Positions 54,432 to 64,000 of a stretch of 64,000 nucleotides of DNA are shown here, in pieces. Position numbers and translations under genes: made by a program. The notes below the pieces were generated by a model that saw nothing but the letters and a program-made list of their open reading frames with translations, was not told the origin of the DNA and searched no databases. Origin of the DNA: Chersky-840 sp963764205 (GTDB lineage Bacteria > Actinomycetota > Acidimicrobiia > Acidimicrobiales > UBA8190); assembly GCA_963764205.1 (NCBI GenBank), contig CAVXRN010000006.1, forward strand, positions 868,001 through 932,000, given 5' to 3'. Every line of letters starts with the position of its first letter. Positions within the stretch are counted from its first letter, which is position 1.

Positions 54432-55751
54432 TCAGGTGGCCGAGGCCACGGTGAGCGGGCCGTAGGGGAGCACGCCGACCCGGGCGCGGTGTCCCGAGCC
54501 CGATTGCTCGATCGCATGCGCCACCGCTTCGGTCACCGCCTCGGTCACGTCACCCACGGGCCGGAGGAAGGCGCCGCGCACCTCGTCGTCGGTGAGCCCG
54601 TCGGTGTGCAACCACACCGCGGCGCGCCGCAGCACGCGGCCGAGCACCTGGGCCTGCCAGCGGTCGGTCACCGCGGCCCCGCCCGGTTCGTCGAGCGCGT
54701 CGAGCGCGTCGGCGCTGGCGGCGTCGGCCAGCAGCCGTGCGAAGGCGCCGCCGTCGGGGGTGCCGTCCGCGCACGCCGCGGCCATCACGATCGTCCCCCC
54801 GGAGCGCACCACGCGCTCGGCCGCCGCCATGCCCTTCACCGCCTGGTAGAGGTTGCGGTCGAGCGGGTACCCGCCGTTGGTGCTCACGACGACGTCGAAC
54901 CGGTCTCCGACCTCCTGGACCGCGGTCGCCTCCACGAACTCGCACGCGGCGACGTGTCCGGCCGGGAGCGGGCCGGCGAACACCGCGGTGAGTTGCCGAC
55001 GCTCGTTGATGGCCACGTCGAGCGCCATCGTCGGCGGCGCCAACGCCACCGCGGCGCGCACGAAGTCGTGGACGGGGTTGCCCTGCGTGACGAGCCACGT
55101 CGACCGGGCGTCGGCGATGCGGGCCGGGCTGTGGGCCTCGAGGATCGTCTCCAGCGCGGCCAGCCCGGGGCAGGCACCCTTGGGGCCACCGCTGAACCCG
55201 GCGAAGAAGTGGGGCTCGACGAACCCGGTGAGGATGCGGACGTCGGCTTCGACGTAGCGGCGGTCGAGCCGCACCGGGGTGCCGTCCACACGGCCCACCT
55301 CGACGTGCTCCTCGTCGTCCTCGGCCCGATGCTGGTGGACGCGGTACCGCGCCGCGATCTCGGGGCCGATGAGCTCGACCATCTCGTCGGGCCCGGCCAG
55401 GCGATGGGTCCCCGTGGCGCACAGCAGCTCCACCTGGTCGGGGCCCGCGCCGAGCCGCTCGAGCTCGGCCAGCAGCGGCGGCAGGACCGTCCGGTTGGGC
55501 ATGGGCCGGGTGAGGTCGGGGAAGACCACCGCCACCCGGGGACCCGCGGCGCCGCGGCGCGCCGCGGTGCGCGCGGCTCGATGCACGAGCTCGGCCAGCG
55601 GCGGGCCGTCGACAGGTGCGTCCAGCGCGCCTCGCACCGCGCCGGCCTCGTCGGGCAGCCCGGGCAATTCGGTCGCCGTCACCACGACGGCATCGTCGGG
55701 CACGCGCGCCACCATCCCGTGGCGTCCGTAGGCGAGGTGCACGTCCTTCAT
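54432..55751 (-). CDS. LarA-family nickel-dependent 2-hydroxyacid racemase/epimerase-like protein
   Basis: A 439-residue LarA homolog. It shows VVFPDLTRPMPN, LCATGTHRLAGPDEM (His of the nickel site region), VEPHFFAGFSGGPKGACPGLA (pincer-cofactor Lys and second His region) and STNGGYPLDRNLYQAVKGMA. LarA enzymes racemise lactate, but many relatives epimerise other 2-hydroxy acids or aldonates with the nickel-pincer cofactor. No larB, larC or larE is in the window. ATG overlaps the kinase stop (ATGA). Its place between a sugar kinase and a transporter suggests a sugar-acid substrate. Confidence 0.88.
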   Translation of the reverse strand: MKDVHLAYGRHGMVARVPDDAVVVTATELPGLPDEAGAVRGALDAPVDGPPLAELVHRAARTAARRGAAGPRVAVVFPDLTRPMPNRTVLPPLLAELERLGAGPDQVELLCATGTHRLAGPDEMVELIGPEIAARYRVHQHRAEDDEEHVEVGRVDGTPVRLDRRYVEADVRILTGFVEPHFFAGFSGGPKGACPGLAALETILEAHSPARIADARSTWLVTQGNPVHDFVRAAVALAPPTMALDVAINERRQLTAVFAGPLPAGHVAACEFVEATAVQEVGDRFDVVVSTNGGYPLDRNLYQAVKGMAAAERVVRSGGTIVMAAACADGTPDGGAFARLLADAASADALDALDEPGGAAVTDRWQAQVLGRVLRRAAVWLHTDGLTDDEVRGAFLRPVGDVTEAVTEAVAHAIEQSGSGHRARVGVLPYGPLTVASAT

Positions 55752-57304
55752 GGCGACACGAAGTCGATGACGGCCGCGGCCGCGGCGTCGGCGGTCGGCC
55801 GCAGGGCCGCGTACGCGGCCGTCAGCGACGGGTCGGGCGACGTCTCGACCTCGTCGCCACCCCCGGGCGCGGCCCCAGCCTCGATCTCCCCGATCTCCCC
55901 GATCTCCCCGACCTCCGCCCCGATGGTGCGTGCCACGATCATCGCCGCGCCGGCCGCAGCGGCGTCACCCGATCGTCTGCGGCGAGCCGGCCGCCCCGTC
56001 ACGGCGGTGAGGACGTCGACCCACAGCGCGTCGGTGGCGCCACCGCCGCCGAGGACGACGCCGATCGGCTCTGCCCCGTCGGCCCGGTCCGACGCCGCGG
56101 CGTCGAGGCAGCGCGCCACGTCCCACGCCACCGACTCGACCACGGCGCGCGCCATGTCACCGATGTCGTGGTCGAGCGACAACCCGAGCAGTCCCGCCCG
56201 GGCCGTGTCGCGCCACCACGGGGCCCGGGCGCCGCCGAACCAGGCGAGCGCACGCACGCCGCGGGCTCCGGGTGGGCTCGACCGGGCCCGGTCCATGACC
56301 GTGTCGACGTCGGTCCCGGCCAGGCGGGCCAGCCAGTCGACGGCCGACCCCGCCGCTGACAACCCCCCCTCGAGGAGCCACCCTTCGAGCGCGCCGCGCG
56401 TCACGATCATGGCGGGCGGCCCCGTCCCGACCAGGTCGACGACGGGCACCGACACATTGGCCGTCGTGCCCCACGACACCATCGGCCACCGCTCCGATGC
56501 GCCGGCGCCGAGGACCTCGCACGCCCGGTCGCCTGCGCCGATCACGACGGGGATGTCGGCGCGCAGCCCGAGCTCGGCCGCCGGTTGGCGCCGCACCCCA
56601 CCCACGATCGAGTCCGACCGACGCGGCTCGGGCAGCCGGTCGGCGAGCGACCCCACGGCGTCGAGCAGCCCCGGCACGACCGGGCCGAGGACGTCGGTGC
56701 CCATCCCGAACAGACCCGTCGCCGACGCCAACGTGACGTCGGTGGACACCTCGCCGGTGAGCCGCCACGCGATGACGTCGCGCGGTGCGAGCAGCCAGCG
56801 CGATGCCTCGAGCCGGTCGGGCTCGTGGCGCTCGAGCCACGCCACCTTGGCCGCCACCGATCCCGCGTCGAGCACGACGCCGGTGCACCGCCTCACGGTC
56901 GCCGCGCCGTCCGGCCCGAACGAGTCGGCCACCGCGCGCGCCTCGGCTGCGGCGCGCCGGTCGGACCACAACAGCGCCGGCCCGAGCGGTGTGCCGTCGG
57001 CCGCGACCGGGACGAAACTCTGCCGGGCCGCGGCGAAGCCGACCGCCTCGATCGCTTCCCACCCGTCGGAGCTCCCGCTGTCGAGCCGCGTGCCGTGCCG
57101 CGTGCCGTGCCGCGTGTCGAGCTCGGCCCGGGCCTGGTCCGCTGCGGCGACGACCGAGGGCCACCACGAGGCGGGGTCCTGCTCGGCCCGGTTGCCCGCG
57201 CCGTAGTGGGACTCGAGCGCGCTCCGGCCCGAGGCGATCGGGCCGTGTGCACCCCAGACGACGACCTTCGTGACGCTCGTGCCGAGGTCGATGGTGAGGA
57301 TCAC
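55748..57304 (-). CDS. FGGY-family carbohydrate kinase
   Basis: A 518-residue kinase. It has the phosphate-1 motif ILTIDLGTSVTKVVVWG, the substrate-domain segment LLWSDRRAAAEARAV, the FGGY-like CVVIGAGDRACEVLGAG/SWGTTANVSVPV region, and the adenosine motif GVVLGGGGATDALWVDVLTAVTGRP. It resembles xylulokinase/gluconokinase-type enzymes; the sugar cannot be named. GTG start overlaps the aldolase stop and its own stop overlaps larA, showing tight coupling. Confidence 0.9.
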   Translation of the reverse strand: MILTIDLGTSVTKVVVWGAHGPIASGRSALESHYGAGNRAEQDPASWWPSVVAAADQARAELDTRHGTRHGTRLDSGSSDGWEAIEAVGFAAARQSFVPVAADGTPLGPALLWSDRRAAAEARAVADSFGPDGAATVRRCTGVVLDAGSVAAKVAWLERHEPDRLEASRWLLAPRDVIAWRLTGEVSTDVTLASATGLFGMGTDVLGPVVPGLLDAVGSLADRLPEPRRSDSIVGGVRRQPAAELGLRADIPVVIGAGDRACEVLGAGASERWPMVSWGTTANVSVPVVDLVGTGPPAMIVTRGALEGWLLEGGLSAAGSAVDWLARLAGTDVDTVMDRARSSPPGARGVRALAWFGGARAPWWRDTARAGLLGLSLDHDIGDMARAVVESVAWDVARCLDAAASDRADGAEPIGVVLGGGGATDALWVDVLTAVTGRPARRRRSGDAAAAGAAMIVARTIGAEVGEIGEIGEIEAGAAPGGGDEVETSPDPSLTAAYAALRPTADAAAAAVIDFVSP

Positions 57305-58116
57305 GCCGGGACGGTGCCGGCCGCCCGGCGAGCCCCGTCCCGCACGGCCTCGGCCACCAGGCGGGCCATCGTGGCGGGGTCGGGATCCTGATAGACGACA
57401 CGTCCCACGGCCAACCCGGCCGCGCCGCCCGCCATGATGTCGCGGATCTCGTCGAGGACGTCGTGGCGCGGGTCGCGCCCGGGCGCATCGCCCGTCGGGC
57501 GCGTCGACCGGGGTCCGCCGAGGAAGAGCACCGGCACGCCCACACTGGCGACGATGCGCGCCACGGCATCGACGCGCGCCGCTCCGCCGGCGACGTCGGG
57601 CACGGGCACCTTGAGGATCGGCGCCCCGAGGTCATGGGCGACGATGGCGGCGTAGACGATGGCGTCGGTGTCGCGCGCCACGGCGCCGTCGGACCACGAC
57701 AACGACTCCACGAGCGCCTCGAGCCCGAGGAGCCGCGCCTTCTCCACCACCGTGCCCAGCAGCTCCAACGCCGCCGCACTCTCGGGGTCGGCCTTGTCGA
57801 TGCGCGTCATGTGCTTGATGCCGGTCCACCCGTCGGCCGCGGCCTGCTCCACGCTGGCCACCAACCGGTCGTCGAGCTCGAAGGCGGTCCCGGCCAGCCC
57901 GGTCCGGTTGACCGACAGGTACGTGCGGTGGTGGGGCTCGATGGCGCCGGACTCGGCCAGGTCGCGCATGGGCTGGGTGCTCGCCAGGATGCCGTCGCAG
58001 ACCCCGAGCGCGACCCGCACCGCGCCGAGGTACTCGGCGTAGCGCTCGATCGTGATCACCCCGCGGGCGCGATGATCGGCGGCCAGGATCACCGCCGGCG
58101 CCTCCAGCTCGTTCAC
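57301..58116 (-). CDS. Class I aldolase-like protein (Cgl0159/DeoC-LacD superfamily)
   Basis: A 271-residue TIM-barrel protein beginning APAVILAADHRARGVITIERYAEYLGAVRVALGVCDGILAS. It continues with GWTGIKHMTRIDKADPESAAALELL, ALVESLSWSDGAVARDTDAIVYAAIVAHDLGAPILKVPVPD and VPVLFLGGP, and ends MAGGAAGLAVGRVVYQDPDP. This is the pattern of class I (Schiff-base) aldolases related to the Cgl0159 family found in actinobacterial inositol/sugar clusters; candidate lysines are in GIKHMT and ILKVPVP. It probably cleaves the phosphorylated product of the neighbouring kinase. Confidence 0.82.
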   Translation of the reverse strand: MNELEAPAVILAADHRARGVITIERYAEYLGAVRVALGVCDGILASTQPMRDLAESGAIEPHHRTYLSVNRTGLAGTAFELDDRLVASVEQAAADGWTGIKHMTRIDKADPESAAALELLGTVVEKARLLGLEALVESLSWSDGAVARDTDAIVYAAIVAHDLGAPILKVPVPDVAGGAARVDAVARIVASVGVPVLFLGGPRSTRPTGDAPGRDPRHDVLDEIRDIMAGGAAGLAVGRVVYQDPDPATMARLVAEAVRDGARRAAGTVPA

Positions 58117-59000
58117 TCCACGCCCGCCAACCGGAGCACGACCTTGGCCAGCGCCGAGAAGTCCTCGCGCCCGAACCCCGCCGTCGACGCTGCGGTGAGC
58201 GCCTGGCGGGCGGTGGCGGTCGTCGTCATGGGCACCCCCGCGCGCGCCGCGTAGGACAGGGCGAGGTCGAGGTCCTTGGCCATCAGATCGGTCATGAAGC
58301 CCGGTTGCCAGTCGTTGGAGGCCGGGCTCTCCGCGATCACGCCCGCCACGGGCAGCCGCGTGCGCACCGCGGTGCAGTCGCCGGTCGAGTGCACGAGGAC
58401 CTCGAGGAGCTTGGCCATGTCGACGCCCGACCGCAGCGCCAGGGCGGTGGCCTCGGCCGTGGCGACCATCTGCGCCGCGTAGATCAGGTTGTTGCACAGC
58501 TTCACGACTTGGCCCATCCCGGGGCCGCCCACGTGCACGATCAACCCCGCCATGGGGTCGAGGGCGGGCCGGGCGTCCTCGAGCGTGGCGTCGTCGCCGC
58601 CGACCATGAGCGTGAGCGTCCCCTTCTTGGCGCCGACCGTGCCACCCGACACCGGCGCGTCGAGGTAGCGGGCGCCGGTGTCGGTCACCCGTCGGTGCTG
58701 GGCCCGCTCGACGTCGGGGTCGATCGTCGAGCAGTCGACCACGATCGTGCCCGGCCCCAGGGCGGGGACGACGGCGTCGAGGACGTCGATGACGTCGGGT
58801 GAGTTGGGCACACAGAGGATGAGGACTTCGCTCGACGTCGCCACGTCGGTGAGGGTGCCCCCGTCGACTGCGCCGAACGCGACGGCCTCGTCGACGGGCC
58901 CCCTGCTGCGCGACGCCACGGTCACCTGATGGCCCGCGGCGACGAGGTTGCGCGTCATCGGCAACCCCATGGCTCCGAGGCCGACGAACCCGAGCTTCAC
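58113..59000 (-). CDS. 3-hydroxyisobutyrate dehydrogenase / tartronate-semialdehyde reductase-family protein
   Basis: A 295-residue NAD(P)-dependent beta-hydroxyacid dehydrogenase. Cofactor motif KLGFVGLGAMGLPMTRNL, substrate motif YLDAPVSGGTVGAKKGTLTLMVGG, and catalytic-lysine motif GMGQVVKLCNNLIYAAQMVATAEA are all intact. In a sugar-acid operon a tartronate-semialdehyde or related reductase role is plausible. GTG start has AAGAGGAG upstream, immediately after the 14-bp repeat array that separates it from GH4. Confidence 0.9.
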   Translation of the reverse strand: MKLGFVGLGAMGLPMTRNLVAAGHQVTVASRSRGPVDEAVAFGAVDGGTLTDVATSSEVLILCVPNSPDVIDVLDAVVPALGPGTIVVDCSTIDPDVERAQHRRVTDTGARYLDAPVSGGTVGAKKGTLTLMVGGDDATLEDARPALDPMAGLIVHVGGPGMGQVVKLCNNLIYAAQMVATAEATALALRSGVDMAKLLEVLVHSTGDCTAVRTRLPVAGVIAESPASNDWQPGFMTDLMAKDLDLALSYAARAGVPMTTTATARQALTAASTAGFGREDFSALAKVVLRLAGVE

Positions 59001-59022
59001 GTGGACTCCTCTTTCAAGTCAG

Positions 59023-59092
59023 CTGTGTCAGGTGAACCGTGTCATGTGAACCGTGTCATGTGAACCGTGTCATGTGAACCGTGTCATGTGAA
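59023..59092. repeat. 14-bp tandem repeat x5 containing the GH4 stop
   Basis: Minus-strand units TTCACATGACACGG (four) and TTCACCTGACACAG (one). The first unit includes the last two codons and TGA of the GH4 gene. The array fills the intergenic space inside an operon and ends 15 bp before the next ribosome-binding site. Confidence 0.93.
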
Positions 59093-60439
59093 CTGGGGCA
59101 GCCATCTCGCCGTGCCGGCCAGCAACTCCTCGACCATCGCCTCGGTGTCGCGCAGGTCGCCGCGCCCCGCCAGCGGGTCGAGGGCGAACGCCTGATGGAC
59201 CAAGGCCCGGTTTCCGCGCAGCGCCGCCTCGACGGTCATCTCCTGGACGGCCACGTGACGGCGCAGCAGCTCCGCGAACGGCGCCGGTGCGGGCGCCACG
59301 TCGCGGCCCCGGACACCGTCGCCGTCGACGACGCACATCGACTCCACCACGGCGTCGGCCGGGAGGTCCGGGCACTGGCCCACGTTGGGCCGGTTGAGCG
59401 GGAGCTCGCGCGCGGTGCCGGTGACGAGCGAGTCGATGACCGGCGCCACGAGCTCGCCCGAGTCCCACGTCGCCAACTCCTCTTTGCCCGCCAGCACGGC
59501 GTCGACCTCGGCGATGAACTCGGCCTGGTGCTTCTCGCGCGTCGCCATGGGCGTGAGCTCGATGCCCCAGCGCGCACCCCACCCCGACTCCTCGGTCAGC
59601 ACCGACGGGAGGAACTCGGCCAGATGACGGTCGTTGGCAGCGAGCAGCGCGCCCCAGCGGTCGAGCAGCGTGAGCTTGAGGAGGTGCCGCCGGGCGAAGT
59701 CGAGCTTCGAGAACGGCTCGGCCTCTTCCTGGTCGGGCCGGGGGGCGAGCGCGTCGAGGCCGCCGAGCTCGTCGACGAGCTCGGCCACCATCTCGAAGCC
59801 GTCGCGCCCGTCCACGTCGAGCTCGGTGATCACGGGGAAGTGGTTGATCCCCTCGATCACCGGCCGCACGACGGTGTGGGGCTGGCGGAAGGCGATGGCC
59901 AGGTCCATGCAGAACCCACCCACCTCGTGGCACAGCCCCACCACGTTGAGACGCGTCTCGCGGCACACCGTGCGCGTGAGCGTCGTCATGGGGTTGGTGA
60001 TGTTGAGCAGCCACGCGTCGGGACACTGGTCTTCCATGTCGCGGCCGATGCCCGCGAGCACCGGGATGTTGCGCAGCGCGCGCGAGATCCCGCCCGGGCC
60101 GATGCTGTCACCGACCGACTGGTGGATGCCGTGGCGGGCCGGCACGTCGATGTCGACGCCCATGCTCGTGAAACCGCCGGTGGAGATGGTGACGACGACG
60201 AAGTCCGCCCCCTCGAGGGCGCGGCGCTGGTTCGTCGTCGTCGACACCGTCGACTTGGCGCCCAACTTGTCGTCGGCGATGCGGGCGATGGCCTCCATCT
60301 TCTCGAGCGGCACCGGGTCGATGTCCTCGAGGACGAGGTGGACCCCCGCCAGCGACGGGAGGCTCAACAAGTCGCAGATGAGCTTGGGTGACCACTGGTA
60401 GCTGCCGCCGCCGATGATTGTGACCTGCACGGTTGTCAT
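59084..60439 (-). CDS. Glycoside hydrolase family 4 (NAD- and metal-dependent), copy 2
   Basis: A 451-residue GH4 enzyme. NAD motif VTIIGGGSYQWSPKLICDLL; ISTGGFTSMGVDIDVPARHGIHQSVGDSIGPGGISRALRN; LNITNPMTTLTRTV (Asn); VVGLCHEVGGF (metal Cys and following His); EGINHFPVI (metal His). The CHE triplet differs from the CAE of the first copy, suggesting a different subfamily and substrate; CHE/CHS-type GH4s include alpha-galactosidases and alpha-glucuronidases, but this needs alignment. It is the first gene of the eight-gene leftward operon and is divergent from fadA5. Confidence 0.92.
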   Translation of the reverse strand: MTTVQVTIIGGGSYQWSPKLICDLLSLPSLAGVHLVLEDIDPVPLEKMEAIARIADDKLGAKSTVSTTTNQRRALEGADFVVVTISTGGFTSMGVDIDVPARHGIHQSVGDSIGPGGISRALRNIPVLAGIGRDMEDQCPDAWLLNITNPMTTLTRTVCRETRLNVVGLCHEVGGFCMDLAIAFRQPHTVVRPVIEGINHFPVITELDVDGRDGFEMVAELVDELGGLDALAPRPDQEEAEPFSKLDFARRHLLKLTLLDRWGALLAANDRHLAEFLPSVLTEESGWGARWGIELTPMATREKHQAEFIAEVDAVLAGKEELATWDSGELVAPVIDSLVTGTARELPLNRPNVGQCPDLPADAVVESMCVVDGDGVRGRDVAPAPAPFAELLRRHVAVQEMTVEAALRGNRALVHQAFALDPLAGRGDLRDTEAMVEELLAGTARWLPQFT

Positions 60440-60473
60440 CCTCCCACGGGGCCGGCCGGCTGGCCGCTGGACG

Positions 60474-60491
60474 TAGAACGCGTTCTATACT
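60474..60491. promoter_or_regulatory. KstR-type operator overlapping a -10 element
   Basis: TAGAACGCGTTCTA (60474-60487) is a perfect 14-bp palindrome that fits the published KstR consensus TnnAACnnGTTnnA. It overlaps TATACT (60486-60491), a good -10 for the thiolase gene starting at 60588. KstR is a TetR-family repressor of steroid-degradation genes in actinobacteria. The same site lies 35 bp upstream of the divergent GH4 operon. Confidence 0.7.
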
Positions 60492-60587
60492 GGCCTTCTC
60501 AGCGCTGCCCGCTCCACGCGGGAATCTCGCTCACCGCGGGCCTCTCGTGCAACCGGGCACTTTCCAGTCCTCTCGGAGGTAGACCCA

Positions 60588-61748
<1,161 letters not shown>

Positions 61749-61825
61749 CCTGGATTGTCCGGCCGTTGTCCGCTGTCGGAGGAGATCCCATAGCGGGCGG
61801 CACGATTTGCGGACAAGATGAGGCG

Positions 61826-64000
61826 ATGACCCCCAGGCGATCCCCGTCCTCCGCGCGCGTCGGTGTGTCCCGGTCGTGCGCGCTGCTCCTCGGGTGTGCT
61901 CTCGCGGGCGTTCTCGCGTGTGCCACCGTGGTCGTGACCGCACCGCCGGCCCTCGCGGCCGCTCGGACCCAGCCGCACACGGTGTTCGGCTCGAGTTGGC
62001 CGGTGTACCACCACGACGGCCTCGGGAGCGGCACCGACCCGACCAGCACCGACCTCACGCCCACGACACCGGCGTGGACGTCGGCCGCCCTCGACGGTGC
62101 GATCTACGGGGAGCCCCTCGTGCAGGCCGGTCGCGTCGTCATCGGCACCGAGAACGACACGATCGACGAGTTGGCGGCCAACACCGGCGCGGTGCTGTGG
62201 TCGACGCACATCGGCACGGCCGTGCCGTCGGGGAACCTCCCGTGCGGCAACATCTCGCCCACCGTCGGCATCACCGGCACACCGGTCATCGACGGCGCCC
62301 GGGGTGAGGTGTTCGCCGTGACCGACGAGGCGGCGGGCGCCGGCGCCCAGCACTACCTGACCGGCCTCGACCTCTACACCGGCGCGGTGATCCTGCACCA
62401 GGCGATCGTGTTGCCGGGCTCGGACCAGCTGGCCCAGCTGCAGCGGACGGGGTTGGCGCTCGACAACGGCAACGTCGTGGCCGGCTTCGGCGGCAACGAC
62501 GGGGACTGTGGCAACTACCACGGCTGGGTCGTCTCGATCCCCGAGGGCGGCGGCACCCAGCAGTCCTTCGAGGTGGCGTCGAACCCCGGCGACAGCCAGG
62601 GGGCGGTGTGGATGGGCGGGGCGGCACCCGTGGTCGACGGCCAGGGGAACATCTGGATCACCACCGGCAACAGCGCCTTTACGTCTTCGGGCGATGCCTA
62701 CGACAACAGCGACGGTGTCATCGAGCTGTCGCCGTCGATGCAGCGGGTCCAGTTCTTCGCCCCGACCACGTGGACCAGCGACAACGGGAGCGACCTCGAC
62801 TTCTCCACCTCGCCCGCCCTCGTGCCGGCCGACGGGCTCGTCTTCGCCGCGGGCAAGTCGCACATCGGCTACCTGCTGTCGCAGTCGAGTCTCGGCTCCA
62901 TCGGCGGACAGCTGCAGTCGGTGGGATCGTTCTGCAGCGGCGACGTCGACGGCGGCACCGCCGTGTCGGGCACGACGGTGTACGAACCGTGTGAGTCCGG
63001 CCTCGTGGCGGTGGCCACCGCCGCGCCCAACAACGTGAACGTGTTGTGGCACACCAACACCGGAGCCGGCGGCCCGCCCATCGTGGCGGGCGGGTTCGTG
63101 TGGACCATCGGCGGGTCCACGCTCTACGCGCTCGATCCCGCCACGGGGAACATGGCCCAGAGCTTCTCGCTCGGCTCGGAGGCCAACCACTTCCCCACGG
63201 CGACCGTGGCGGACGGGCTCGTGCTGGCGCCGTCGTCGAACCAGGTGCACGCCTTCGATGGTCCCGCCGGGCTGCCACCCGCGCCACCCGCAGCGCCACC
63301 GCGACCCGGGTACTGGACCACAGCCTCCGACGGGGGCGTGTTCAGCTTCGGCGGGGCGGGCTTCGCCGGCTCGATGGGCGGTCGCCACCTCGTGGCGCCG
63401 GTCGTCGGCATGGCCGCCACGTCGGACGGCGGCGGGTACTGGCTCGTGGCGTCGGACGGCGGGATCTTCTCGTTCGGTGACGCCGGCTACTTCGGGTCGA
63501 TGGGCGGCCGCCGTCTCGCCAAACCGATGGTCGGCATGGCCGCCGCGCCCAACGGCGACGGCTATTGGACCGTGGCGTCGGACGGTGGGGTCTTCGCGTT
63601 CGGCGGTGCTGGCTACTTCGGCTCGATGGGCGGCCGACCGCTCGCCAAACCCGTCGTCGGCATGGCCGCCACGGCGGACGGCGGCGGGTACTGGCTCGTG
63701 GCGTCGGACGGCGGGGTCTTCGCCTTCGGTGACGCCCGCTTCGCCGGCTCGATGGGCGGACGACCGCTCACCCAGCCCGTGGTGGGCATGGCCGCCGCAC
63801 CGGGTGGCGGGTACTGGTTGGTGGCGTCGGACGGCGGGATCTTCGCCTTCGGGGGCGCCCCGTTCTTCGGCTCGATGGGCGGGCGGCCGCTCACCAGGCC
63901 CGTCGTCGGCCTGACGCCGACGTCCGACGGCCACGGGTACTGGATGGTGGCGTCGGACGGCGGCATCTTCGCCTTCGGTGGCGCACCGTTCGAGGGGTCC
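61826..64000 (+). CDS. Secreted PQQ-like beta-propeller protein with C-terminal YW-ASDGG repeats (cut by window end)
   Basis: Open from ATG 61826 to the window edge (725 codons, no stop). A signal peptide is visible (SCALLLGCALAGVLACATVVVTAPPALAA). An N-terminal propeller has PQQ-enzyme-like blades (IDELAANTGAVLWSTHIG; YLTGLDLYTGAVILH; TLYALDPATGNM). From about 63300 there are at least six 42-43 residue repeats of the form GYWLVASDGGVFAFGDA-FFGSMGGRPL-PVVGMAAT, the last one incomplete. These repeats are frequent in secreted proteins of this lineage but have no established function. Cell-surface or extracellular location is likely; no catalytic residues were recognised. Confidence 0.85.
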   Translation, partial: MTPRRSPSSARVGVSRSCALLLGCALAGVLACATVVVTAPPALAAARTQPHTVFGSSWPVYHHDGLGSGTDPTSTDLTPTTPAWTSAALDGAIYGEPLVQAGRVVIGTENDTIDELAANTGAVLWSTHIGTAVPSGNLPCGNISPTVGITGTPVIDGARGEVFAVTDEAAGAGAQHYLTGLDLYTGAVILHQAIVLPGSDQLAQLQRTGLALDNGNVVAGFGGNDGDCGNYHGWVVSIPEGGGTQQSFEVASNPGDSQGAVWMGGAAPVVDGQGNIWITTGNSAFTSSGDAYDNSDGVIELSPSMQRVQFFAPTTWTSDNGSDLDFSTSPALVPADGLVFAAGKSHIGYLLSQSSLGSIGGQLQSVGSFCSGDVDGGTAVSGTTVYEPCESGLVAVATAAPNNVNVLWHTNTGAGGPPIVAGGFVWTIGGSTLYALDPATGNMAQSFSLGSEANHFPTATVADGLVLAPSSNQVHAFDGPAGLPPAPPAAPPRPGYWTTASDGGVFSFGGAGFAGSMGGRHLVAPVVGMAATSDGGGYWLVASDGGIFSFGDAGYFGSMGGRRLAKPMVGMAAAPNGDGYWTVASDGGVFAFGGAGYFGSMGGRPLAKPVVGMAATADGGGYWLVASDGGVFAFGDARFAGSMGGRPLTQPVVGMAAAPGGGYWLVASDGGIFAFGGAPFFGSMGGRPLTRPVVGLTPTSDGHGYWMVASDGGIFAFGGAPFEGS

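Overview
The window reads as chromosomal DNA from a high-GC actinobacterium, most likely of the Acidimicrobiia type; this placement is an inference. It rests on the strongly GC-biased third codon positions, a DUF222/HNH (13E12-type) protein, mycobacterial-type SerC and SerA, a DinB-like protein with the His pattern of the mycothiol transferase superfamily, a FadA5-like thiolase behind a KstR-type operator, and secreted proteins with YWLVASDGG-type repeats. No rRNA, tRNA, CRISPR array, integrase or insertion sequence was seen.

Layout. (1) 0-5 kb: an SCP2-like protein, an alpha/beta hydrolase and the tRNA amidotransferase operon gatCAB. (2) 5-9.7 kb: HNH protein, membrane protein, ilvD, a methyltransferase. 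(3) 9.8-31.5 kb: an amino-acid biosynthesis block holding ilvBNC with tldD/tldE, serC and an aminotransferase (head to head), serA, leuA, leuCD, greA, and leuB-ilvE-cimA. With ilvD this is nearly a full branched-chain pathway. Isoleucine is apparently made through citramalate (CimA) with shared LeuBCD enzymes. Three transcription units (ilvB, leuA, leuB) each start with a short leader peptide rich in Leu/Val/Ile, followed by a hairpin at the leader stop and a terminator hairpin: three ribosome-mediated attenuators. (4) 31.5-41.6 kb: acyl-CoA dehydrogenase, a GGDEF enzyme, DinB-like and DisA_N-like proteins, a UvrD-like helicase, a GntR regulator, a DsbA-family protein and a secreted NHL propeller. 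(5) 41.6-60.4 kb: a carbohydrate island. A GH4 enzyme stands divergent from NagB and a propeller lipoprotein, followed by an esterase and a solute-binding protein. An eight-gene leftward operon then encodes GH4, dehydrogenase, aldolase, FGGY kinase, LarA-like racemase, an MFS-LivF fusion, a LivH-LivM fusion and LivG. (6) 60.4-64 kb: the FadA5-like thiolase and a secreted propeller/repeat protein cut by the window end.

Two properties cut across the window. First, several genes end in short tandem repeats (units 9-18 bp, each array different) whose units begin at or contain the stop codon. Second, at least six conserved genes, and possibly gatB and leuA, carry a single-base frameshift in a short GC-rich tract. 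Because several of these genes should be essential, sequencing or assembly error is the leading explanation, and the reported spans bridge the shifts.
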